From assembly GCA_009692395.1 (NCBI GenBank), contig SHZG01000112.1, positions 1-7,628 on the forward strand: a stretch of 7,628 nucleotides of DNA, written 5' to 3'. Numbering within the stretch: position 1 is the first letter of the stretch; every line of letters starts with the position of its first letter. A program made the position numbers and the translations under genes. This document shows positions 1 to 4,637 of the stretch, piece after piece. The notes under the pieces were generated by a model, which worked only from the letters and a program-made list of their open reading frames with translations, searched no databases and was not told where the DNA came from. This DNA comes from Methylococcales bacterium (GTDB lineage: Bacteria > Pseudomonadota > Gammaproteobacteria > Methylococcales > Methylomonadaceae).

Positions 1-108
1 TATACTTGCCACTCCAACACCAAAACGCACTGCCGCTTCCGCTTGTGTTAGCCCTTCTTGTTCTTTAATCGTCAATACTTTTTGGCGGAAATCGGCTGAA
101 TATGTCAT
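1..108 (-). CDS. IS630-family transposase, N-terminal part (runs off the window)
   Basis: Thirty-six codons are visible on the minus strand, starting at the ATG whose complement is 106-108; the gene continues past base 1. The protein begins MTYSADFRQKVL and continues with KEQEGLTQAEAAVRFGVG, the helix-turn-helix start typical of IS630/Tc1-mariner-group transposases. That region binds the element's ends; the DDE catalytic part lies outside the window. The short distance from the start codon to the junction with the relaxase remnant (about 35 bases) fits an element end. The family call rests on the N-terminal pattern only; another transposase with a similar HTH cannot be fully excluded. Confidence 0.85.
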   Translation of the reverse strand, partial: MTYSADFRQKVLTIKEQEGLTQAEAAVRFGVGVASI

Positions 109-144
109 CTAATTTAAAATAATCAAATTATACTGCTTTGGCTA
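1..144 (-). mobile_element. IS630-family insertion sequence, one end
   Basis: This is the transposase 5' end plus about 36 bases of element terminus. Reading out of the element on the minus strand, the end appears to be the TAGCCAAAGCAGTATAATTT stretch, beside TA dinucleotides at 143-144 and 145-146. IS630-group elements insert at TA and duplicate it, so the junction is probably there. From 147 onward the plus strand reads as relaxase coding sequence. The exact terminal base is inferred, because the other end of the element is not in the window. Confidence 0.65.
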
Positions 145-146
145 TA

Positions 147-621
147 TTAGAACAGCGTGAACGGTGGGCGAACTTGCAAAATTATCACCTTGAAAAAAAA
201 CGGACATAATGAGCGGGGAGACCATCGGAGTTTAAAAGACCAAGGCATCATAGACCGAGAGCCAGAAAAGCATCTTAGCGGCGCAGGTGTACGCAATACT
301 ACCGCTAAAAATAACTTGCTAGAACTGAGAGCCGCCAACACTGAAAACCAACAAGCCACCGCCGAAGCCGCGCCACTTTTTGAGCAAGAAGAAAATAAAA
401 TAAATGCTAGAGACTTGGCAACTAACGCCGCCGATAAGTTCAAGGCTAAACTTGCCGAACGTGCAGAAATTAAATATCAAGCAGAACGCCAACGCCAACG
501 CCTTAATAGTGAAAAATATCTTGCTGACCAAGCCAAAGCCGCCGCCGATAAACTCAGACAAGAACAAGCCGACCGTGACAAAGCTGAACGTAAAGCCAGA
601 GACCGAGGCATGGAACGATAA
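147..621 (+). pseudogene. mobA: MobA/MobL-family relaxase, 3' remnant (truncated and frameshifted)
   Basis: This is the C-terminal end of a plasmid mobilization relaxase, the enzyme that nicks oriT and leads the strand into the recipient. In the frame of 147 the sequence reads LEQRERWANLQNYHLEK, then runs into a stop at 207. The frame one base over continues with NGHNERGDHRSLKDQGI and REPEKHL, the conserved block (DHRS...QGI...P..HL) that closes the MobA/MobL catalytic domain. The shift is in an A8 run at 193-200, where seven A residues would restore one frame. After this block comes a highly charged, helical tail rich in Ala, Lys, Glu and Arg, ending at TAA 619-621. The upstream catalytic part (active-site tyrosine and histidine triad) is missing, cut off by the IS630 end. 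A GTG at 157 could open a 154-codon ORF but has no ribosome binding site and starts inside family-conserved sequence, so it is not a real start. Confidence 0.8.
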
Positions 622-647
622 CTATTTTTAATTTTTTGGAGTGATTT

Positions 648-845
648 GTGGAAGAAGAAGACATATTGGGTGCGATAGAAATTATTTTACGCATGAACGA
701 AGAACAACAACAGGCGATAGCGGAACACGTTAAGACCTTGAAGCGGCAAAATGAACAGCTTGAACGGGCGGCTGATAGTTTGCCCAAAGTCGTTAAAGCC
801 GCCATTGTTGTATCAATGAAAGATTCGGCTGATACCGAAAAATGA
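648..845 (+). CDS. small coiled-coil protein of the mobilization operon
   Basis: This is a 65-aa acidic protein starting VEEEDILGAI at a GTG preceded by GGAG (638-641) at 6-nt spacing. Residues about 12-45 (MNEEQQQAIAEHVKTLKRQ and on) have the heptad-like, Glu/Gln/Lys-rich look of a coiled coil. There is no signal peptide or membrane segment. It lies 26 bases after the relaxase stop and 3 bases before the next gene, so the three are probably co-transcribed. That position is where plasmids of this type carry small relaxosome accessory proteins. I do not recognise the family by sequence, and a role in mobilization is inferred from neighbourhood only. Confidence 0.6.
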   Translation: MEEEDILGAIEIILRMNEEQQQAIAEHVKTLKRQNEQLERAADSLPKVVKAAIVVSMKDSADTEK

Positions 846-848
846 GCA

Positions 849-1238
849 ATGGATGAAGCCATCACACCGCTTTTAAACAGGCTAACACGCGGCATCGAGA
901 ATGCTACCGACCGCGCGGCTGATGAAAACAAGCTGTTAAGTCAAGCAATGCACGCTTTTAGCTGGAAATGGTTATGGGTTGCCAGTTTTGCTACGTTGAA
1001 CGCCAGCGCGGCAGGTGCGCTTATTTTGTCTGGTTCTCTGGAGCTAGCCTGGCATCGTTCAGAACTGGAGAGCTTGCGGACTGCAAAGGCGGTGATGGTA
1101 GAGAGCATAGCCAAGCTGGATAAAGCTAAGAGCGGTAGTAAGCTATCAACGTGTGCTGGAAAACCCTGTATCGAGGTTGATACTAAGCAGGCTTATGGAG
1201 ATGAAGGTCGCTATAAGTTTTATTTGTTTAAGAATTAA
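849..1238 (+). CDS. membrane-anchored mobilization accessory protein (MobB-like)
   Basis: This is a 129-aa protein. Residues 1-38 are polar and helical, residues about 41-62 (WLWVASFATLNASAAGALIL) form one transmembrane segment, and residues 66-95 form a charged helix. A small C-terminal domain has two cysteines (C102, C107) in LSTCAGKPCIEVD, followed by a Gly/Tyr-rich end. This plan (helix, one membrane span, helix, then a short C..G..C..VD...YG domain) matches small proteins encoded just after MobA/MobL relaxases on mobilizable plasmids, which may tether the relaxosome to the membrane near the coupling protein. The ATG lies three bases after the previous stop with no clear Shine-Dalgarno sequence, suggesting translational coupling. 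The family assignment is from memory of the pattern, so it is moderate. Confidence 0.6.
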   Translation: MDEAITPLLNRLTRGIENATDRAADENKLLSQAMHAFSWKWLWVASFATLNASAAGALILSGSLELAWHRSELESLRTAKAVMVESIAKLDKAKSGSKLSTCAGKPCIEVDTKQAYGDEGRYKFYLFKN

Positions 1239-1257
1239 CCCTGCCACCCTTCTTTTC

Positions 1258-1285
1258 TTGATTTAGTACAGCTAAATGATATTAT
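1258..1285 (+). promoter_or_regulatory. candidate promoter for the 131-aa ORF
   Basis: TTGATT (1258-1263) and TATTAT (1280-1285) are separated by 16 bases and match the sigma-70 boxes at 4/6 and 5/6 positions. The -10 box falls inside the first 30-bp direct repeat, between its AGCTAA and TTAGCT arms, so a protein binding the arms would cover it. The region is AT-rich, where chance matches are common. Confidence 0.3.
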
Positions 1286-1296
1286 TATTAGCTATA
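1267..1296 (+). repeat. 30-bp direct repeat, copy 1
   Basis: This 30-base sequence (TACAGCTAAATG...TTAGCTATA) is repeated exactly at 1708-1737. Within it, AGCTAA (1270-1275) and TTAGCT (1288-1293) are inverted arms around a 12-base AT-only-plus-one-G centre. This copy ends 24 bases before the start codon of the 131-aa ORF. Confidence 0.9.
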
Positions 1297-1320
1297 TTAT
1301 TTATTTTTTAAGGGGTAAAA

Positions 1321-1716
1321 ATGCGGCATCTTAATTTTGAATTTTTCTATGGCATTGATTCTTATGAAAAAGACATCAAAGCCGCGCCGACAGAGAGACC
1401 GCAAAAGGGGGCATGGTACACCGCCGCCGCCAAACGCTACAAACGCGCCGTTGCGATTGGTTTTGTTGAGTATGTCATCACCCGTGAAAATATTGATGCT
1501 ACGCCAACATTGGTGCGCAATCTCATGAAAGCCATGTTTAAACGCGGCGCGGCACAAGACGCGCTATTTAAGTTCTCGACAGAGGGGCGAACCGCCGCAG
1601 AAAAAAGCGCAGACCATGCGCGAATTAGTGATATAGCCGCAAAATATGAACCCGCCGCCAAATTGCTAAAAACCGTTGACGCAGAAATGAAGGCTATCAG
1701 GAGAAAATACAGCTAA
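1321..1716 (+). CDS. hypothetical protein, 131 aa, between direct repeats
   Basis: This ORF starts at an ATG with a strong AAGGGG (1310-1315) five bases upstream. The protein begins MRHLNFEFFYGIDSYEKDIK and continues as a basic, Ala/Lys/Arg-rich chain predicted to be mostly helical, with no signal peptide, membrane segment or cysteine. The C-terminal half (AAEKSADHARISDIAAKYE and on) looks like a long amphipathic helix. The basic character and the place between the mob genes and the replication module would suit a nucleic-acid-binding plasmid maintenance protein, but I do not recognise the family. Exact 30-bp repeats lie just before the gene and across its stop codon, so the ORF may be a unit that was inserted or duplicated together with its flank. 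Confidence 0.7.
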   Translation: MRHLNFEFFYGIDSYEKDIKAAPTERPQKGAWYTAAAKRYKRAVAIGFVEYVITRENIDATPTLVRNLMKAMFKRGAAQDALFKFSTEGRTAAEKSADHARISDIAAKYEPAAKLLKTVDAEMKAIRRKYS

Positions 1717-1737
1717 ATGATATTATTATTAGCTATA
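1708..1737 (+). repeat. 30-bp direct repeat, copy 2
   Basis: This is an exact copy of 1267-1296. It begins in the penultimate codon of the 131-aa ORF and contains its TAA stop (1714-1716). Identity ends sharply on both sides. The inverted AGCTAA/TTAGCT arms could form a weak hairpin right after the stop codon. Confidence 0.9.
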
Positions 1738-1821
1738 AAAGTTAGAGGCGGCAGGTTTTATGGCTTAGGAATTAGTCAGCAATGAAGCCGCCAATGCGAA
1801 CACCCCGCTTTAAATTTAGAC

Positions 1822-1851
1822 AAAAAAAAGGGCTTAGCGTAAGCTAAGCCC
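1822..1851 (-). terminator. intrinsic terminator of the antisense RNA
   Basis: A perfect 9-bp stem (GGGCTTAGC at 1830-1838 with GCTAAGCCC at 1843-1851) has a 4-nt loop. On the minus strand it is followed by eight T residues (complement of 1822-1829), a textbook rho-independent terminator for leftward transcription. On the plus strand it is followed only by CTTAATTC, so it would be weak for transcripts arriving from the ORF ending at 1716. Confidence 0.88.
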
Positions 1852-1928
1852 CTTAATTCATTGTGTTGTCGATTAGCCGTCTTCAACACAACACCTTTAA
1901 CCAACGACACAACCGTTGGCTAAAAGCA
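1823..1928 (-). ncRNA. predicted antisense RNA controlling rep expression
   Basis: A minus-strand transcript of about 106 nt is predicted from the extended -10 promoter at 1935-1943 to the terminator at 1822-1851. It is complementary to the leader that a rep transcript would have. It holds three hairpins: CCAACG/CGTTGG (1901-1906, 1914-1919; 7-nt loop), TTGTGTTG/CAACACAA (1861-1868, 1884-1891; 15-nt loop) and the terminator stem. There is no ORF worth naming. ColE2-family plasmids are known to set copy number with a short antisense RNA against the rep leader, and the position, size and structure here match that. The transcription start is estimated from promoter spacing. Confidence 0.72.
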
Positions 1929-1934
1929 TAATTA

Positions 1935-1943
1935 ATTATATCA
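1935..1943 (-). promoter_or_regulatory. extended -10 promoter of the antisense RNA
   Basis: On the minus strand this reads TGATATAAT: a perfect TATAAT with the extended-10 TG one base before it. The -35 position (TTACTT at 17-nt spacing) is poor, but the upstream stretch is very AT-rich, which can compensate. Transcription would start about 7 bases downstream, near 1928. Confidence 0.65.
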
Positions 1944-2007
1944 AAATTTAATTAAAAAAGTAACGCTTTGCGTATAGCGTTATATTTTAAATTCAATATA
2001 ATTTTTA

Positions 2008-2043
2008 ATGCTCATAAGCCAAGGAGATTTAGCTTATGAGTAT
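2008..2043 (+). promoter_or_regulatory. start-codon hairpin in the rep mRNA
   Basis: CTCATAAGC (2011-2019) and GCTTATGAG (2032-2040) are perfect inverted repeats. A G-U pair (2010/2041) and two more pairs (2009/2042, 2008/2043) extend the stem to 12 bp. The 12-nt loop (2020-2031) contains the Shine-Dalgarno AAGGAG (2021-2026), and the ATG (2036-2038) is buried in the 3' arm. A ribosome can dock on the loop but must open the stem to start, which suggests translational control of the initiator. Confidence 0.75.
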
Positions 2044-3155
2044 CATGCACAGTCATCAAACCCCACCAAACCAAGCATCAATCATTCATTTTTTGGCGAA
2101 TTTACCGCCTAAACCGTACTGTAGCGACGATTTAAGGCGGTTAAACATACGACCCCTTAAAACTGCCATAAAATACCCCTATATCCAGCATAACGACCCG
2201 TATAACGTCCGTTGTGTCGTGTTTAACATGGATTTAGGCGCGGATTCATTTCACCAGTTCGAGGACAAAATGACCGCAACCCCGAACATAATTGTCCAGA
2301 ACCCCGAAAACCTAAATTGTCATTACATCTATTTGCTAAAAACTCCTGTTTGGGTAAATGACACGGGCAGACAAGCCCCGCAAGCGTATTTTAACGCCAT
2401 AAAACACGCTATGACGGCGAAATTATCCGCAGATAGCCGTTACAAGTGGCTTAATCTGTAAAAACCCGCTTAACCCGCAATGGCGAACCTCAGAGCTACA
2501 TAGCCACCTGTATTCCTTGGACGACCTAGGGAAATATGTAGATTTATCGTTGCCATCCATCGAGCGAGACTGCGCTAAAGCTGAAAAAGGCTTGATTGAC
2601 GTGGTTATTAACGGGCGCAATGACCATCTTTTTACGGTTTTACGGCTGTTTTCTTATGAATGGATAGCAAGCTACAAAGGGCTTGATGGTTCAATGGACA
2701 GTGTTAGATTGTTTACCATGTGGCATAACGCCATCGAAAAAGAAGCCATGCGGATTAATAACGCCTTTCCTAGTGTTTTGGGAATTGGTGAGATTAAATC
2801 CACCGCAAAAAGCGTTAGCCGTTGGACTTGGAAGCATTACCAAGAGCGCGAACAGGTGCAGCGTGGCAAAATGGACTTTGGTGAAACTCGTCATAATTTC
2901 AATTTTACAGCCCCTATGTTGCCAGAAGAAGAACGCAAACGCCATCAGAGCCTATCCGCTGAATTGACAAATAAACACCGCAAGGAAAATACCGAGCTAC
3001 AAATTAAGCAAGCCATCGAGCGATTAAAAGCCAATGGGGAAAAATTAACCAATTCGGCGATTGCGAAACAAGCAGGGTTAAATCGGCAAACAATGATTAA
3101 AAATTACAGTGATTTTATCGCTAAAAAAGTGTCGCTTACGGTGGGTATCAGATAG
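2036..3155 (+). pseudogene. repA: ColE2-type replication initiator Rep, split by a one-base insertion
   Basis: The plasmid-specific initiator/primase of ColE2-type replicons binds the origin and lays down the primer. The N-terminal part (2036-2461, 141 codons) has LPPKPYCSDDL, IQHNDP, the FNMD segment, NIIVQNP and a CHYIYLLKTPV block, as in the Replicase domain. It stops early at 2459-2461. The other frame continues without a break as GLICKNPLNPQWRTSEL, then LDDLGKYVDL and NGRNDHLFTVLR (PriCT-like region). It ends in a helix-turn-helix, KLTNSAIAKQAGLNRQTMIK, and stops at TAG 3153-3155. The frame changes around 2444-2450: reading TACAGTGGC instead of TACAAGTGGC gives YSGLICKNP, the form I recall from ColE2 Rep, so one extra A explains it. 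The restored protein would be 372 aa. Downstream starts (such as TTG 2517) lack a ribosome binding site. I see no classic slippery heptamer, so mutation or sequence error is likelier than programmed frameshifting. The canonical FD of the FDxD motif is FN here. Confidence 0.85.
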
Positions 3156-3445
3156 TAGCCCGTTTTAGCTTTATCTCTTTTGCCTTTGATTTTGCTTTTT
3201 GCTCTTGATCTTGACTGTTTTCAAAAAATTGAAAAATCGCGCAAAAAAGTTGCCGAACAAAAACCCCCGCCAAATGACTAAGAAAATCAACAACAGTTTT
3301 TTAATGGGGTGAAATGGATAAAGGCTTATAATTTACAGGCTATAAGCTCAAAAAGCGGCTTATTAGTGGCGGTATGGTAGCTTGGCTTACATCTTACAGG
3401 CTTGTGTGATTTACAACACCAAAAACTTAAATTTAGAAGGATTAT
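3156..3445 (+). other. non-coding region after rep, candidate origin (oriV)
   Basis: These 290 bases have no credible gene. ColE2-type origins lie just downstream of rep, so the origin is expected here. Visible elements: a homopolymer-rich stretch with A and C runs (3221-3270), an inverted repeat GCTTATA (3324-3330)/TATAAGC (3341-3347), and the 9-mer TTACAGGCT at 3333-3341 and again at 3394-3402. The segment 3320-3360 (AAGGCTTATAATTTACAGGC and on) is the best origin candidate. I cannot match it base by base to a known ColE2 origin. A weak promoter for the next gene may be TTGGCT (3382-3387) with TGTGAT (3405-3410). Confidence 0.45.
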
Positions 3446-4321
3446 ATGATTTTACGAATAATGGCATTACTGCTATTGGGTTCAACAGTTGCACACGCTC
3501 ACGGCGGCAAAACTAACGCTGAAGGATGCCACACCGAAAAGGCAACGGGTAATTATCATTGCCATAATGGAACGAAACCGACACCTGCAATCGTACCGAC
3601 TAAGCCAGTTAATACACCCGCACAAACACCACTAGCAACCGATACTAAGCCTAACAGCGCGGGCATTATGAAGCTGGATTATGAGGGGTTTACTGTTTGG
3701 TTAGATTGCTCAAAACGCGGCGCAGTTAAATTCCAATACAATGCCCAACACGATACAGGCAATGCTAAACGCTCAGATAGTTTCTATTTAGACCCGAACG
3801 TACCAGCCGAGTGCCAACAAACCACTGATAAGGCTTATGGCAATAAATACGATAGGGGGCATTTAGTACCTGCGAATCATCTTGATAGCTCAGAGACAGC
3901 GATAAAAGCAACTAACACGATGACCAACATACTACCTCAAGCGGCTAATATGAACCGTGGGGCATGGTTAGCCACTGAGGAATTAATCGAGTGCTACCGT
4001 GACATTGATGAATTGCTAGTGATAGGCGGCGTGATATGGGGCAATAATTCCAGTGATGACTATTTCATTAAATCGCACGGCGTGGCAACACCTGAAGCAT
4101 TTTATAAAGTCGTTATTCGTGGCAAAGGACAAAGCGAAAAGGCTATTGCTTGGATTGTGCCAAACTCTCAGGATGCAACCCGCAAAAACTTGGATAAATA
4201 CATAGTGACAGTTGACGACATTGAACGCATTACAGGGGAATCAATACCCGTTGCTGATTATGCCAAGCATGACAAGCCTAGCGAGTCGTGGATAATTCCA
4301 AAAGGGTGCAATAAAAGCTAA
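3446..4321 (+). CDS. secreted DNA/RNA non-specific endonuclease with YHYH-type N-terminal module
   Basis: This 291-aa exported nuclease belongs to the Serratia-nuclease (beta-beta-alpha metal, Endonuclease_NS) family, which cuts single- and double-stranded DNA and RNA. The signal peptide is MILRIMALLLLGSTVAHA, with likely cleavage after A18. Residues 19-42 (HGGKTNAEGCHT...GNYHCHNG) form a small His/Cys module like the YHYH domain, possibly metal-binding. A Pro/Thr-rich linker spans 43-72 and the nuclease domain about 77-291. The active site is complete: D136-R-G-H139 with H139 as general base, N170 (MNRGAW) and E178 as metal-side residues, spaced 8 apart as in the Serratia enzyme. The start is supported by AGAAGGA at 3435-3441. 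The catalytic domain is a close paralogue of the gene at 6012-6959. A likely role is DNA scavenging, matrix breakdown or attack on foreign DNA; a competence-type entry nuclease is an alternative. Confidence 0.9.
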   Translation: MILRIMALLLLGSTVAHAHGGKTNAEGCHTEKATGNYHCHNGTKPTPAIVPTKPVNTPAQTPLATDTKPNSAGIMKLDYEGFTVWLDCSKRGAVKFQYNAQHDTGNAKRSDSFYLDPNVPAECQQTTDKAYGNKYDRGHLVPANHLDSSETAIKATNTMTNILPQAANMNRGAWLATEELIECYRDIDELLVIGGVIWGNNSSDDYFIKSHGVATPEAFYKVVIRGKGQSEKAIAWIVPNSQDATRKNLDKYIVTVDDIERITGESIPVADYAKHDKPSESWIIPKGCNKS

Positions 4322-4637
4322 ATTTCGACTGTCACACTAAGGTACAGTCGTACTATAACCTACATTCAAAACTGAAAGCCGCGTGACAGTAAGGCTAAGA
4401 TGTGTTTTGTGTACCAACTATTTTATTTTTGTACACGCTTTGGTACACATTTTGGGGTAGTGGGTGTGTTTTTGCGTGAATTATTGCTGTTGGTTGTTCA
4501 TATAGCAACCGACTTGAAAAGTTACTGCACAAGTGAAGGAACGAAAGGGAGTTGCCTTTCCTTATTGGTGTCAGCATGATTATCTGGAATTATTGCCTAT
4601 ACGGATAACCACGATTTAAAGGTGCGCACAGCGTACC
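4322..4637. other. non-coding gap between convergent genes
   Basis: This 316-base gap lies between the first nuclease (rightward) and the MORN gene (leftward). No ORF here is convincing. It holds several inverted repeats: CGACTGT/ACAGTCG (4326-4332, 4344-4350), ACTGTCAC/GTGACAGT (4328-4335, 4383-4390), the 10-bp pair at 4408-4449, and GAAAGG/CCTTTC (4543-4548, 4555-4560). None is followed by a T run, so no intrinsic terminator is evident for either gene; the first hairpin, just 4 bases after the nuclease stop, is the best candidate. Confidence 0.6.
4408..4449. repeat. 10-bp inverted repeat with a third internal GTACAC
   Basis: TGTGTACCAA (4408-4417) and TTGGTACACA (4440-4449) are perfect inverted copies 22 bases apart. 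A further TGTACAC lies between them at 4430-4436. It could be a protein-binding site or the stem of an mRNA structure. No function is recognised. Confidence 0.6.

Noticed and set aside
319..567. Minus-strand open frames across the relaxase remnant (also 147-443)
   Set aside because: They are opposite the Ala/Lys/Glu-rich relaxase tail, which gives long stop-free complements. The clear family motif is on the plus strand.
404..631. Plus-strand 75-aa frame overlapping the relaxase remnant
   Set aside because: Alternate-frame shadow; the conserved DHRS...QGI block and charged tail are in the other frame, and no ribosome binding site precedes it.
1267..1737. Paired pdif (XerC/XerD) sites around the 131-aa ORF
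   Set aside because: The 30-bp repeats lack the conserved XerC and XerD arms of dif-type sites (such as TTATGTTAA), and they are exact copies rather than C/D and D/C pairs.
2683..2967. Open frames on both strands inside the second half of rep
   Set aside because: They overlap the well-conserved Rep frame and show no domain or start signals of their own.
4395..4577. Minus-strand 60-aa open frame between nuclease 1 and the MORN gene
   Set aside because: No convincing ribosome binding site, no recognisable domain, and it spans several inverted repeats; probably chance.
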